DNA of 64,000 nt. Source: Sulfuriflexus mobilis (lineage in GTDB: Bacteria; Pseudomonadota; Gammaproteobacteria; AKS1). The translations under genes were made by a program, and so were the position numbers. Below the pieces are notes generated by a model, which did not search any database, was not told where the DNA came from, and saw only the letters and a program-made list of their open reading frames with translations. Location: assembly GCF_003967195.1 (NCBI RefSeq), contig NZ_AP018725.1, positions 2,232,001 to 2,296,000 on the forward strand. Direction: 5' to 3'. Below are positions 1 to 9,441 of this stretch, piece by piece; position 1 is the stretch's first letter; each line of letters opens with the position of its first letter.

Positions 1-2
1 TT

Positions 3-692
3 AATGACCGTAGCGGCCAGGAACAGCATGTTGTCGCCAACTTCAATATGTATGTGAACCTGCCTCACAATTTCAAGGGCACCCACATGTCACGCTTTGT
101 TGAGATCCTCAACCTGCATGAGCGTGAACTGACCGTGAAGTCCTTCAAGGAAGTTCTGCACGAAATGATTGAGCGCCTCGATGCCGAGGCCGGCCACATT
201 GAGATGAGCTTCCCGTTCTTCGTCAACAAACAGGCCCCCATCTCCGGCGTAAAGAGTCTGCTCGACTATGACGTCACCTTCATCGGTGAGATCAGCCAAA
301 ACACCCCGTCTGTAACCGTTAAGGTCGTCGTGCCGGTGACCAGTCTGTGTCCGTGTTCGAAAAAGATCTCCGACTACGGCGCACACAACCAGCGTTCACA
401 TGTCACCGTGACCGTACTGCCTAACTGTTTTGTCTGGATCGAAGACCTGATCGATATCGTTGAGAGTGAGGCTTCATGCCAGCTCTATGGCCTGCTCAAG
501 CGTCCGGATGAAAAGCATGTAACCGAATATGCCTATGACAACCCGAAGTTCGTCGAGGACATGGTCCGTGACGTCGCTGCGCGTCTGAATAGCGATGACA
601 GGATCCTTGCCTACACGGTGGAATCCGAAAACTTCGAGTCAATCCATAACCACTCGGCCTACGCCCTGATCAGCAAGGATAAGCGCGACTAA
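3..692 (+). CDS. folE2: GTP cyclohydrolase FolE2 (GCYH-IB), 5' end cut by window
   Basis: Converts GTP to 7,8-dihydroneopterin triphosphate, the first step of folate (and often queuosine) synthesis, in the cytoplasm. The reading frame is open from the first bases of the window (it reads ...[10 protein letters not shown]... before the first internal ATG at 48), so the true start lies upstream. Family hallmarks are visible: the [10 protein letters not shown] segment with the metal/active-site cysteine, NQRSHVTV, and a C-terminal [13 protein letters not shown] stretch. FolE2 is the metal-flexible alternative to FolE and is often induced in zinc limitation; no Zur site can be judged because the upstream region is missing. 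Identification is secure; only the N-terminus is missing. Confidence 0.95.
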   Translation, partial: NDRSGQEQHVVANFNMYVNLPHNFKGTHMSRFVEILNLHERELTVKSFKEVLHEMIERLDAEAGHIEMSFPFFVNKQAPISGVKSLLDYDVTFIGEISQNTPSVTVKVVVPVTSLCPCSKKISDYGAHNQRSHVTVTVLPNCFVWIEDLIDIVESEASCQLYGLLKRPDEKHVTEYAYDNPKFVEDMVRDVAARLNSDDRILAYTVESENFESIHNHSAYALISKDKRD

Positions 693-823
693 TTGGATTG
701 ATGATTTATGAATGATGATCGATGAATGAAAAAATCATCATTTATTATTTGGCAGCCGTTCTCAGCCGCACTGTAGAATCCCTTCGGGCTTCATTCAGCA
801 CTACTTCACTCCCGTTTAGGTCG

Positions 824-868
824 TCCATGGCCTTCACGGCATAAGTACATCCCTGTACAAAATCATCA
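824..868. repeat. Dispersed repeat, copy A (pairs with 50252-50293)
   Basis: About 43 bases here are almost identical to 50252-50293: both contain catggccttcacggcataag followed by tacatcc, t, gtacaaa and tcatc. GTAC-containing half-sites suggest a small fold-back element. In both copies the last bases supply the TGA stop of a minus-strand gene. The rest of the 693-865 gap holds AT-rich imperfect gatgatt/aatcatc repeats and no gene. Confidence 0.75.
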
Positions 869-1513
869 ATATTTTTTCTTCAGTTTCATCGCCTCGTTGC
901 TGTTATTCATCTCGAGTCGGCCCAGAAAGGACATGCCAAGCAACACGCCCGAGCTGCTGACGGCATCGATCACCGTACCCTCAACATTGCGAAGTTCCAC
1001 GTCACCGACCTGGACCTGATCAAGCCGTACCCGCCAGCCACGTTCGAAACCCGAGGCGGTAGAAATCCCAATCGGCGTACCGTGCAGACGGTAATCAATT
1101 CCAAGACGATCGGCCTCTTTACGGTTCATGGCCACCGACGAGGCCCCGGTATCGACGAGAAAGTTGACCGGGAAGCCATTGATACTACCGACGGTGGTAA
1201 ACATGCCACGCTCATTACGAAAAATTGAAACACTCGGTTGCTTATCACGTTTGAAACGTGTGCTGATATGACTGCCGAGTACATAGGTATTGCGACTCCC
1301 CTCAAATTCCAGCACCGCGCCGTTACTGTCAGAGGCGATCAGCAATACCCCTTCTGGGCTGGCCTTGCCGGGTTTGAGGATATGTTGCTTGCCATCAATT
1401 TTAACAATGGCCTTGTTGCGAAACAGACCCATGACGATAATATCGATGGCCAGTGCATTTGCACTGAGGCCAAACAACAGCGCAAACACGACAAGTCTGA
1501 AACGAGGGGACAT
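866..1513 (-). CDS. Secreted retropepsin-like (clan AA) aspartic protease
   Basis: 215 aa with an N-terminal signal peptide (residues 1-22, ending ...SANALA). The C-terminal half carries one retropepsin-type catalytic motif, NFLVDTGASSVAMN (about residues 116-129), and a LLGMSFLGRLEM flap/dimer segment typical of the TIGR02281 family of single-domain bacterial aspartic proteases that act as homodimers. Probably periplasmic. Its substrate is unknown. The ATG overlaps the stop of the upstream 1513-1920 gene (TAATG), so the two are likely translated together. The terminal TGA lies inside a dispersed repeat. Confidence 0.82.
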   Translation of the reverse strand: MSPRFRLVVFALLFGLSANALAIDIIVMGLFRNKAIVKIDGKQHILKPGKASPEGVLLIASDSNGAVLEFEGSRNTYVLGSHISTRFKRDKQPSVSIFRNERGMFTTVGSINGFPVNFLVDTGASSVAMNRKEADRLGIDYRLHGTPIGISTASGFERGWRVRLDQVQVGDVELRNVEGTVIDAVSSSGVLLGMSFLGRLEMNNSNEAMKLKKKY

Positions 1514-1920
1514 TACTGACGGCGAATGTGGTAACGATCGCCGCTGGAGGTGCTCAGGTCCACCCTCACCCGCTGCCGGCTCCAGCCATGCTGCTTGTCA
1601 TGAGCCTCGACAAAGATGATATCGGTGCCTGGCGGGATATTGATATTACTCAGACTGCGGGTAAAGGGCTGTTCATTGACATGTGGGTGATAGAGGACAC
1701 GGGTAGCGATGAGTTTGCCCGTGGCATTGACGACTCGCCAGGCATCCGCATAATGTTCCCAGCCGGTATCAGCGTGTTTAAGCGTAACCTCGGCCTGCCA
1801 TGTCGAGTCATGCTGCTGTAAATAGACATTCTGGATCTCGACCTCACCGGCCCGCACCGCAGCCGTGACCAGCAGAGCCGATATCATTGCCCACATCATC
1901 GATCGCTTACACAGCCTCAC
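1513..1920 (-). CDS. Small exported protein of unknown function
   Basis: I chose the GTG at 1920 because AAAGGGGAAACGC, a strong Shine-Dalgarno, precedes it; the frame is open to an ATG at 1947. The product (about 135 aa) starts with a basic residue cluster and a hydrophobic signal peptide ending ...TAAVRA before GEVEIQ. The mature part looks like one small beta-rich domain (VYLQQHDSTWQAEVTLKH..., then PFTRSLSNINIPPGT...) with no motif I recognise. It is coupled to the aspartic protease downstream, so it may be that enzyme's partner or substrate; this is inference from position only. Confidence 0.7.
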   Translation of the reverse strand: MRLCKRSMMWAMISALLVTAAVRAGEVEIQNVYLQQHDSTWQAEVTLKHADTGWEHYADAWRVVNATGKLIATRVLYHPHVNEQPFTRSLSNINIPPGTDIIFVEAHDKQHGWSRQRVRVDLSTSSGDRYHIRRQ

Positions 1921-1994
1921 GCGTTTCCCCTTTTCTGAAATTGTCACCGCACCTGACTACTCAGACCGGTATCAGAGCAGAATGTTCATCCTTG

Positions 1995-2483
1995 TTACAG
2001 ACTATAGAGGTAGACGGCCAAATGTAACAGGCCCGCGGCATAGATCGCGGCCAGCAGGTCATCAACCATGATCCCGAAACCGCCTCCAACACCTTGATCC
2101 AGCAGGCGAATTGGCCAGGGTTTCCAGATATCAAAGAGGCGAAACAGGACAAAACCAAGCGCCATCCAGATCCAGCCGGCCGGTGCCATGAACATGGTCA
2201 CCAGGTAACCGACCACCTCGTCCCAGACGATGCCGGGATGATCATGCACCTGCAGACGCCTCGCGGCGTGGCCGCACAGGCCGATGCCGAGAATAAAAAA
2301 GGCGACCACCAGGAACAGATACAGCCAGGCGGACAGGGGCTGCATGAAATAATATAACGGCAACCCTACCAGGGTGCCGAAGGTGCCTGGCGCCACGCGT
2401 GCGGCCCCGGTGCCAAAGCCGCAGGCCAGCCACATGAGCGGGTCACGCCAAATCGTCACAGGCAAAGGTGTTGCCTTGGTCAT
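1995..2483 (-). CDS. pgpA: Phosphatidylglycerophosphatase A
   Basis: Inner-membrane phosphatase that dephosphorylates phosphatidylglycerophosphate to phosphatidylglycerol. 162 aa, usual family length. The N-terminal WLACGFGTGAARVAPGTFGTLVG segment, the VVGYLVTMFMAP helix and the C-terminal GVGGGFGIMVDDLLAAIYA segment with its acidic pair are family features. Several hydrophobic helices are present. The start overlaps the thiL stop by 4 nt (ATGA), so it is last in the nrdR...thiL-pgpA operon, the same thiL-pgpA order as in E. coli. Confidence 0.95.
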   Translation of the reverse strand: MTKATPLPVTIWRDPLMWLACGFGTGAARVAPGTFGTLVGLPLYYFMQPLSAWLYLFLVVAFFILGIGLCGHAARRLQVHDHPGIVWDEVVGYLVTMFMAPAGWIWMALGFVLFRLFDIWKPWPIRLLDQGVGGGFGIMVDDLLAAIYAAGLLHLAVYLYSL

Positions 2484-3472
2484 GAGAGTCCCTCGGTTTC
2501 AATCCCGGAAAAGTGTTCGTAGCCCATGCCTGGCGGCGTATAATATTCACCCCGTGCATCGAGGCAACGCAGACCGGCCTCGACTTCGACCTGGCCGATG
2601 CGTGTCACGCTGATATCCAGTCCGCTGAGTCTTTCCTGTAAATCGGCTTGCCGTTCCGCAGGCACGCTAAAACACAGTTCATAATCATCGCCGCCGGCCA
2701 AGGGCAGACTCCAGTCGCCGCTGTCGGTGATCGCTTGCACCGCGGCAGACAGCGGCAAGGCCTCCAGTTCAAGTCGTGCCCCGACGCCACTCGCCTCGAG
2801 GATATGCCCCAGATCGGCCAACAGACCATCGGAGATATCGATCATGGCACTGGCCACGCCGCGCAATGCCTGCCCCAATGCCACGCGGGGCATGGGACGG
2901 TGCAATCGCGGCAGGATTTCAGCGATGCCTGGTACGTTCATATTCCCCAATTCATGTTGCAGGGCCAGCCCCGCATCCCCGAGGCGGCCACTGACATAGA
3001 TCGCATCTCCGGCCCTGGCCCCGTCACGGCGCAACGCCTGTCCTTCGGGGACAAGGCCATGCAGGGTTATGCTCAGGGTCAGGGGGCCTCGCGTGGTATC
3101 CCCTCCCACCAGCGCAACATTGTAGGCATCGGCAAGCCCAAACAGACCCTGGCAGAAACCCGTTAGCCAGTCTTCATCCACCCCAGGCAAGGTCAGGGCC
3201 AAGGAGGCCCAGCGAGGTACCGCCCCCATTGCAGCGAGGTCACTCAGGTTCACGGCCAGGAGTTTATAACCGATATCTTCGGCAGTGGCGCTGGCGGGAA
3301 AGTGCACGCCAGCGACCATCGTATCCGTGGTCACTACCAGCTCATGCCCGGCGGGGACCCGCAAGACCGCAGCATCATCGCCGATACCGAGCACGACGTC
3401 ATCGTGCCCGCCATGCTGATGGACATGGTGGGCAAAATAACGATCAATAAGGCTGAATTCTGTGCCAGGCAT
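2480..3472 (-). CDS. thiL: Thiamine-monophosphate kinase
   Basis: ATP-dependent phosphorylation of thiamine monophosphate to the cofactor thiamine diphosphate. 330 aa, PurM-like fold. Visible motifs: GIGDDAAVL near residue 27, VGGDTTRGPL in the middle, DISDGLLADLGH, and GGDDYELCFSVP, which bind Mg-ATP and substrate. Sits 35 nt downstream of nusB and overlaps pgpA by 4 nt, the classical gammaproteobacterial nusB-thiL-pgpA arrangement. Confidence 0.96.
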   Translation of the reverse strand: MPGTEFSLIDRYFAHHVHQHGGHDDVVLGIGDDAAVLRVPAGHELVVTTDTMVAGVHFPASATAEDIGYKLLAVNLSDLAAMGAVPRWASLALTLPGVDEDWLTGFCQGLFGLADAYNVALVGGDTTRGPLTLSITLHGLVPEGQALRRDGARAGDAIYVSGRLGDAGLALQHELGNMNVPGIAEILPRLHRPMPRVALGQALRGVASAMIDISDGLLADLGHILEASGVGARLELEALPLSAAVQAITDSGDWSLPLAGGDDYELCFSVPAERQADLQERLSGLDISVTRIGQVEVEAGLRCLDARGEYYTPPGMGYEHFSGIETEGLS

Positions 3473-3507
3473 GTGCCTTCCCTATCAGGGGTTCACTCGT
3501 GGCCGGT

Positions 3508-3948
3508 TTATTTTTTTTTCTTCGCCGCAGCAGCAATCTCGACGCTGCGTAACTTGCGAGCCACTCGGTCAAGAATACCATTCACGTACTTGTGGCCGTG
3601 TTCTGCACCAAAGGTTTTGGCCATCTCGACGCCTTCGTTGATCACTGCCTTGTAGGGGACATCAAGACGTAACTCAAGTTCGTAGGTACTCATACGCAGG
3701 ATAGCGCGCTCCACCGGGTCGACTTCATCAATGGGTCTATCCAGATACTCGATAAGATGGTCATCGAGTTCGTGCAAGTGCAAAGGCACCTCACGCAACA
3801 ACTCGCGAAAATAGTCGACATCGACATTTGCCATATCGTGTTCGACGAGAAACTGTTCTTCGATAGTGCTCACGTCTGCACCAGTCAGCTGCCACTGGTA
3901 CAGGGCCTGAACAGCATTACGTCGTGCCTTGCTGCGCGCTTTACTCAA
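3508..3948 (-). CDS. nusB: Transcription antitermination protein NusB
   Basis: 146 aa all-helical RNA-binding protein that, with NusE (S10), binds boxA RNA and promotes antitermination on rRNA operons. The start SKARSKARRNAVQALYQWQ and the C-terminal VPYKAVINEGVEMAKTFG...KYVNGILDRVA are diagnostic. The tail ends in a lysine run (AAAKKKK). It lies 30 nt downstream of ribH, the usual coupling of riboflavin genes with nusB. Confidence 0.96.
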   Translation of the reverse strand: MSKARSKARRNAVQALYQWQLTGADVSTIEEQFLVEHDMANVDVDYFRELLREVPLHLHELDDHLIEYLDRPIDEVDPVERAILRMSTYELELRLDVPYKAVINEGVEMAKTFGAEHGHKYVNGILDRVARKLRSVEIAAAAKKKK

Positions 3949-3978
3949 AACAGTCTCCTAATAAAGAGAACCGGCATA

Positions 3979-4458
3979 TCAAGCTTCAAACTCACGTAAC
4001 AGGTTAACCATTTCAATCGCCGACAGGGCCGCTTCACCACCCTTGTTGCCGGCCTTGGTTCCGGCACGCTCGATGGCCTGTTCAATGCTGTCAACAGTCA
4101 GCACGCCAAAGGCTACCGGTAACCCATACTGCATACCAACATTGGCCAGGCCCTTGGAGCATTCACCAGCAACAAAATCAAAATGCGGGGTGGCACCACG
4201 GATCACGGCACCGAGTGCAATAATCGCATCATAACGGCCACTGGCGGCCATCTTCTGTGCGGCGAGCGGGATCTCGTGCGCACCAGGCACCCAGACGATC
4301 TCCATATCTTTCTCGGCAGCGCCGTGCTGCTTCAGCGCATGGGTAGCACCGCTGACCAGCGCATTGACAATAAAATCGTTAAAACGGCTGGCGAGGATAC
4401 CGAAGCGGGCACCGCGTACTGATAAATCGCCTTCAATAGTCTTAATCGTGGACATCAT
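3979..4458 (-). CDS. ribH: 6,7-dimethyl-8-ribityllumazine synthase
   Basis: Penultimate step of riboflavin synthesis: condenses 5-amino-6-ribitylaminouracil with 3,4-dihydroxy-2-butanone 4-phosphate. 159 aa, normal length. [16 protein letters not shown], the [11 protein letters not shown] loop and [17 protein letters not shown] (with the catalytic His region) are visible. The ATG is doubled (4458 or 4455). It lies between the ribB frame and nusB in the riboflavin operon. Confidence 0.96.
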   Translation of the reverse strand: MMSTIKTIEGDLSVRGARFGILASRFNDFIVNALVSGATHALKQHGAAEKDMEIVWVPGAHEIPLAAQKMAASGRYDAIIALGAVIRGATPHFDFVAGECSKGLANVGMQYGLPVAFGVLTVDSIEQAIERAGTKAGNKGGEAALSAIEMVNLLREFEA

Positions 4459-4479
4459 TCTTACCCCTGCAAAATATTT

Positions 4480-5591
4480 TTACTCAAAACTCACGTATTC
4501 ATTTATCTCAAGACCAAAACCGGACAGGCCGTGCAGCTTAATCCTGGAGCCAAGAAGATTCATCTTGCTCACGCCCAGGTCCCGCAGTATCTGAGCACCA
4601 AGGCCATAAGTGCGCAAATCATCACTGTGCGCCAATTCTGGTGATTTTACACCTTTATCCTTGTCCTGATAATTCCTGATTTGCTGCAGGATCGCCTCGT
4701 TATCATCGGCGTTACGCAATACCAGGATGACTCCGGCCCCCTCTTCGGCGACACACTGCATGGCACTGTGCAGCGGGTGCGAACAACTCTCGAACTGGCC
4801 ACCGAGTACATCACACAGGGTATTTTGCATATGCACGCGAACCAGTACCGGTTCCTTCATGTCCGGCTCACCATAGATCATGGCCAGGTGCAGGCGTTGA
4901 TCATAGGCGTCGAGATAAGAGACCAGCCTGAAGTCCCCGAGCGCACTCGTCAGCGGACATTCCTCCATACGCTCGATAGTCTTTTCATTCTCAATGCGGT
5001 AGTGAATCAGGTCGGCGATCGTGCCAATCTTCAGACCGTGCTGTGCGGCAAAGACCTCAAGGTCATCACGGCGTGCCATGCTGCCATCTTCATTCAGTAT
5101 CTCGACGATAACACTGGCAGCCTCGTAACCGGCCAGACGGGCGAGGTCACAACCGGCCTCGGTATGCCCGGCACGAATCAATACCCCCCCGGCTGGGCCA
5201 TGAGCGGAAAGATGTGACCCGGCATGACGATATCATCGACACCGGCATCCTTGGCTACTGCGGCCTGTACGGTCACGGCGCGGTCCGCTGCAGATATCCC
5301 CGTGGTCACACCCTTGGCTGCCTCGATCGAAACGGTAAAGTTGGTGCCATGCATATCACCGGTGTCGGTGACCATGAGCGGCAGACGCAACTGCTGGCAA
5401 CGTTCCCGGCTCAAAGTCAGGCAGATCAGGCCACGACCATACTTGGCCATGAAGTTGATATCTTCCGGCTTCACGCATTGCGCGGGGATGATCAGATCAC
5501 CTTCATTCTCGCGATCTTCATCATCCATGAGGACGACCATCTTGCCCTGGCGCATGTCTTCTACAATGTCTTCAATCTTGCTTAATGGCAT
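4480..5591 (-). pseudogene. ribBA: RibB/RibBA (DHBP synthase plus degenerate GTP cyclohydrolase II domain), interrupted by a frameshift
   Basis: The N-terminal frame (start ATG 5591; open further up to 5636) encodes 3,4-dihydroxy-2-butanone-4-phosphate synthase with [24 protein letters not shown] and [13 protein letters not shown], then stops at 5178. The next frame (5181-4480) continues with RAGHTEAGCDLARLAG and a C-terminal domain. The join is a run of seven G (minus strand, about 5184-5190); one extra G would restore ...[11 protein letters not shown]... as one protein of about 370 aa. In an essential gene this is most likely a homopolymer base-call error, though G_GGG_GGG also has the form of a -1 slippery heptamer. 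The C-terminal domain has lost the cysteine cluster that binds zinc in GTP cyclohydrolase II (only TLC and a lone ESC remain), so only the RibB activity is expected. Confidence 0.88.
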
Positions 5592-5619
5592 AAGTTTTAC
5601 TTCTTGGTCTTGAAATTGT

Positions 5620-6291
5620 TCAGGCCTTACCGGCAAAGCCGTGTTCAGCCAAAAAGGCGCGGCTCAGGCCGGCGCCACTCACTCCAGGTTGTGCCGCCTT
5701 GTCACCGAGCAACATGCGCTCGAGGTAACGGGCGATTACATCGACTTCAATGTTTACATGCCGTCCGACATGATAGTCATTCATGGTAGTCTCGCTCAGG
5801 GTATGTGGCACGATGTTCAGTTCGAACACATTACCGTCTACAGCATTCACGGTCAGGCTCACGCCGTCCACGCAAATCGAGCCTTTCTCGGCGATATAAC
5901 GTGCCAGTTGATCCGGCACACGCACCTTGAAACGTACCGAACGCGCATCCTGACCACGATCAATAACCTCGGCAATACCATCAACATGGCCACTGACCAG
6001 ATGCCCTCCCAAGGGGGTCGTCGGGGTCAGGGCCTTTTCAAGATTCACCGCATCACCGGGGGCGAGCTTGCCAATGATGGTTCGCGACAGTGTTTCGCCT
6101 GAAACATCGGCACTAAAGCCATCGGCATGTTTTGCGATCACGGTCAGGCAGACACCACTGACAGCAATACTGTCACCCAGTTGCACATCTGTCAGCGGCA
6201 GCTTGCCCGTGGCGATACGCAACAGGACATCGCCACCCTTTGTCTGGGTACTGGCGATCTTGCCAACTGATTGAATGATTCCTGTAAACAT
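5620..6291 (-). CDS. ribE: Riboflavin synthase, alpha subunit
   Basis: Dismutates two 6,7-dimethyl-8-ribityllumazine molecules to riboflavin and the pyrimidine precursor. 223 aa made of two lumazine-binding repeats: the first starts [10 protein letters not shown] with SGVCLTV, the second has [11 protein letters not shown] and DGVSLTVN. The last residues are the C-terminal trimerisation helix plus a tail somewhat longer than in E. coli. Lies 28 nt upstream of the chosen ribB start and 17 nt after ribD. Confidence 0.95.
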   Translation of the reverse strand: MFTGIIQSVGKIASTQTKGGDVLLRIATGKLPLTDVQLGDSIAVSGVCLTVIAKHADGFSADVSGETLSRTIIGKLAPGDAVNLEKALTPTTPLGGHLVSGHVDGIAEVIDRGQDARSVRFKVRVPDQLARYIAEKGSICVDGVSLTVNAVDGNVFELNIVPHTLSETTMNDYHVGRHVNIEVDVIARYLERMLLGDKAAQPGVSGAGLSRAFLAEHGFAGKA

Positions 6292-6308
6292 AATCTCTAA
6301 CTGCCCTT

Positions 6309-7427
6309 CTAAACCGGCCTGTAAACCGGTCTTGCCGTGATACGCCAGTCGCGGCCCACGGCACGTATATCCATTATTTCCAGATCAATACGATCTGCCA
6401 TTGCCTCCAGTCCCGGCAGACAGAATAAACCCCGCGCACCATCGCCCATGAGTATCGGCGCCATGTAGATCACCAATTCATCAACCAGCCCCGCCTGCAA
6501 CATAGCGCCGGAGAGGGTAGCGCCAGCCTCGAGCATGACTTCATTCCTGCCATCCTCGGCAAGCTGCCTGAGCATTGCCGCTAAATCAATCTTGCCATCC
6601 ACAGCGGCAATGGCGACCACCTCGGCACCGGCCGCGCGCAATGCCGCAGCCTGTGGTGTCGCCGCATTCAGGGTCAGGATACGTGTTGCCCCTGTCTGAC
6701 GACTTAATATCTTCGCCTGCGGCGACATCTGAAGCTGTGAGTCCAGCACCACGCGTAACGGTGACTCACCATACTGCCCTTCATCGTCTGGCAGACGTAC
6801 CGTCATCGACGGGTCATCATGCAAGACAGTACCTATACCCGTAACAATGGCAGAACTACGCGCCCGCAGGCGATGTACATCGTTGCGTGCCGCCTCGGCG
6901 GTGATCCACTGGCTCTCGCCCGAGGCCATCGCGGTGCGGCCGTCCAGGCTCATCGCCAGCTTGCAGCGCACATAGGGCCGGCCTGTGTGCATACGCATTA
7001 AAAAGCCGGGGTTGATGGCCTCGGCCTGTGCCCGCATCAAACCACTTTCGACTGCGATACCCGCCTGCTGCAGACGCGCCAACCCTTGTCCGACCACGCG
7101 TGGATTCGGGTCCTGCATGGCGACGACGACACGGCTCACACCAGCATCAATCAAGGCCTCACTACACGGCGGCGTACGGCCATGGTGTGAACAGGGCTCG
7201 AGTGTGACATAGGCCGTGGCGCCCCGCGCCTGCCCGGCCCCGGCATTTTGCAAGGCATGCACCTCGGCGTGCCCTTCACCGGCACGCATGTGCCAGCCCT
7301 CGCCGACCACATCATTAGCCTTTACCAGTACACAACCCACACGCGGATTCGGGTCAGTGGTATACAAGCCGCGCTCGGCCAACTGCAAGGCACGCGCCAT
7401 GTAACGATGGTCGTCAGGACTAAACAT
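6309..7427 (-). CDS. ribD: Bifunctional diaminohydroxyphosphoribosylaminopyrimidine deaminase / reductase
   Basis: 372 aa. N-terminal zinc deaminase domain (residues about 1-145) with GHAEVHAL and the PCSHHGRTPPC zinc motif; C-terminal reductase domain with KLAMSLDGRTA, GIGTVLHDDPSMTVR and the GATLSGAML NADPH-binding segment. Performs steps two and three after GTP ring opening. It ends 17 nt before ribE and its start touches the nrdR stop, so nrdR and the rib genes form one unit. I saw no FMN riboswitch in front of the operon. Confidence 0.96.
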   Translation of the reverse strand: MFSPDDHRYMARALQLAERGLYTTDPNPRVGCVLVKANDVVGEGWHMRAGEGHAEVHALQNAGAGQARGATAYVTLEPCSHHGRTPPCSEALIDAGVSRVVVAMQDPNPRVVGQGLARLQQAGIAVESGLMRAQAEAINPGFLMRMHTGRPYVRCKLAMSLDGRTAMASGESQWITAEAARNDVHRLRARSSAIVTGIGTVLHDDPSMTVRLPDDEGQYGESPLRVVLDSQLQMSPQAKILSRQTGATRILTLNAATPQAAALRAAGAEVVAIAAVDGKIDLAAMLRQLAEDGRNEVMLEAGATLSGAMLQAGLVDELVIYMAPILMGDGARGLFCLPGLEAMADRIDLEIMDIRAVGRDWRITARPVYRPV

Positions 7428-7957
7428 CAGTCCCTAGACTTTTTATTTTTATTTCTGCCCGCCGAGGGCAGCAGGGACAACTGCTGGCGTCTGACCTCGG
7501 CCGAGGGTTCACGCTCGAGCCGTTCGATCTCCTCACGAAAGGCGTTTACGTCTTCAAAGCTGCGATATACCGAGGCAAAACGCACATAGGCGACGTGGTC
7601 CAGCTCTCGCAGCTCATCCATAACGTATTCACCCAACAACATCGATGAGACCTCACGGTCACCGGTAGCACGCAGGCGCTGCTTGATGTGATTCAGCGAC
7701 GCATCTATTTGCTCAGTGATCACTGGCCGCTTCTCCAGTGCCCGCATCATGCCGGCACTGAGTTTCTCTTCGTCAAACGGTACCCGATTGCCATTACTCT
7801 TGATGATACGCGGCATCACCAGTTCGGCGATCTCGTAGGTCGTAAAGCGTTCGGCGCAGGTCAGGCACTCGCGTCGACGACGCACCGCGTCACCCTCATT
7901 GGCCAGGCGTGAATCAATGACCTTGGTTTCTTCCGCATCACAAAACGGGCAGCGCAT
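7427..7957 (-). CDS. nrdR: Transcriptional repressor NrdR
   Basis: Zinc-ribbon plus ATP-cone regulator that senses (d)ATP and represses ribonucleotide reductase operons. [17 protein letters not shown] and [12 protein letters not shown] supply the four zinc cysteines; the ATP-cone follows ([16 protein letters not shown] region). 176 aa, about 20 longer than E. coli NrdR because of a charged tail ending KNKKSRD. Placed directly before ribD, as in E. coli. Confidence 0.96.
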   Translation of the reverse strand: MRCPFCDAEETKVIDSRLANEGDAVRRRRECLTCAERFTTYEIAELVMPRIIKSNGNRVPFDEEKLSAGMMRALEKRPVITEQIDASLNHIKQRLRATGDREVSSMLLGEYVMDELRELDHVAYVRFASVYRSFEDVNAFREEIERLEREPSAEVRRQQLSLLPSAGRNKNKKSRD

Positions 7958-8024
7958 GTCAGGACCTTATTACTCTCATGCTTTCTACCTTGGCTACTGT
8001 CACGCTGTGATTACCTGTACCCGT

Positions 8025-9281
8025 TCAGCTACCGTAAACCGGCAGGCGCTGACAGATATCAAGCACCTGCGCCTTAACACGTTCGATTACAGCCGTATCT
8101 TCCAGGTTTTCGAGGATGTCACACATCCAGCCGGCCAGCTGGCTGACATCGGCCTCGGTAAAACCACGCGTGGTGATCGCCGGGGTACCAACGCGAATAC
8201 CGCTGGTCACAAACGGTGACTGTGGATCATTTGGCACAGAGTTCTTATTGGTGGTGATGTTCGCGGCGCCCAGTGCGGCCTCGGCGGCCTTACCGGTAAT
8301 GCCTTTATCGATAAAGCTGACCAGGAACAAGTGATTATCCGTCCCCTTTGAGACTACATCAAAACCACGTTCCATGAATACCTCGGCCATGGCGCGGGCG
8401 TTATCTACCACCTGCTGCTGGTAATCCTTGAAGTCTGGTTGCAGGGCCTCTAGGAAGGCCACTGCCTTGGCGGCGATGACGTGCATCAGGGGGCCACCCT
8501 GGCTTCCCGGGAAGATAGCAGAATTCAGTTTCTTTTCGATTTCCGGATTGGCCTTGGCGAGAATGAGGCCGCCACGTGGGCCGCGCAGGGTCTTGTGCGT
8601 GGTACTGGTAGTAACGTCAGCGATCTGGGTCGGATTTGGGTAAACACCCGCCGCAATGAGACCCGCAACATGGGCCATATCTACCATCAGGTAGGCGCCG
8701 ATACTATCGGCAATATCCCGGAAACGTTGCCAGTCAACGATACGGGAATAGGCACTGAAACCGGCAATGATCATCTTCGGCTTGTGTTCCTTGGCCAGTG
8801 CCTCGACCTGTGCATAATCAATCTCGCCCGTAGATTCATCAAGACCATACTGCACGGCGTGATAGATCTTGCCAGAGAAGCTGACCTTGGCACCGTGGGT
8901 CAGGTGACCACCGTGGGCCAGGCTCATACCGAGCACGGTATCACCCGGCTCGAGCAGAGCCATGTAGACAGCGGCATTGGCCTGTGAACCGGAGTGTGGC
9001 TGCACATTGGCATAATCGGCACCGAATAACTGCTTGGCGCGATCGATGGCGAGCTGCTCGGCGACATCGACATACTCACAACCGCCGTAGTAGCGGCGGC
9101 CTGGATAGCCCTCGGCATACTTGTTGGTAAGCACCGAACCCTGGGCCTCCATCACTCGCGGACTGGCATGGTTTTCCGAGGCGATCAGCTCAATATGTTC
9201 CTCCTGGCGGGTACGCTCGGATTCCATCGCCGACCACAATTCATCGTCAAACCCTGCAATCGTCAAGCTTTTGTCAAACAT
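8025..9281 (-). CDS. glyA: Serine hydroxymethyltransferase
   Basis: PLP enzyme interconverting serine and glycine with tetrahydrofolate; main source of one-carbon units. I chose the ATG at 9281 ([10 protein letters not shown]...), giving 418 aa, matching the family; the frame runs 13 codons further up. The PLP lysine motif [13 protein letters not shown] is intact, as are [14 protein letters not shown] and [14 protein letters not shown]. Stands 67 nt upstream of nrdR, the common glyA-nrdR-rib order. The 9282-9441 spacer shows no riboswitch I can recognise. Confidence 0.97.
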   Translation of the reverse strand: MFDKSLTIAGFDDELWSAMESERTRQEEHIELIASENHASPRVMEAQGSVLTNKYAEGYPGRRYYGGCEYVDVAEQLAIDRAKQLFGADYANVQPHSGSQANAAVYMALLEPGDTVLGMSLAHGGHLTHGAKVSFSGKIYHAVQYGLDESTGEIDYAQVEALAKEHKPKMIIAGFSAYSRIVDWQRFRDIADSIGAYLMVDMAHVAGLIAAGVYPNPTQIADVTTSTTHKTLRGPRGGLILAKANPEIEKKLNSAIFPGSQGGPLMHVIAAKAVAFLEALQPDFKDYQQQVVDNARAMAEVFMERGFDVVSKGTDNHLFLVSFIDKGITGKAAEAALGAANITTNKNSVPNDPQSPFVTSGIRVGTPAITTRGFTEADVSQLAGWMCDILENLEDTAVIERVKAQVLDICQRLPVYGS

Positions 9282-9441
9282 TCTTCCACCCTCTATTCCA
9301 CCAGCGAGATTATAACCCACTGTTTAATATAAATAATTTAACTATCTGATAAATGGGCTTCGTGGCCCTGCAAACCCCTAAAAAGGCGCTTAAGGATACC
9401 CGATCTGGCCCCCGGTTGCATGGGCTGAAAGCGGGGAGATA

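Noticed and set aside
7958-8024. FMN or other riboswitch before the nrdR-rib operon
   Set aside because: Only 67 nt between glyA and nrdR and no FMN-element pattern.
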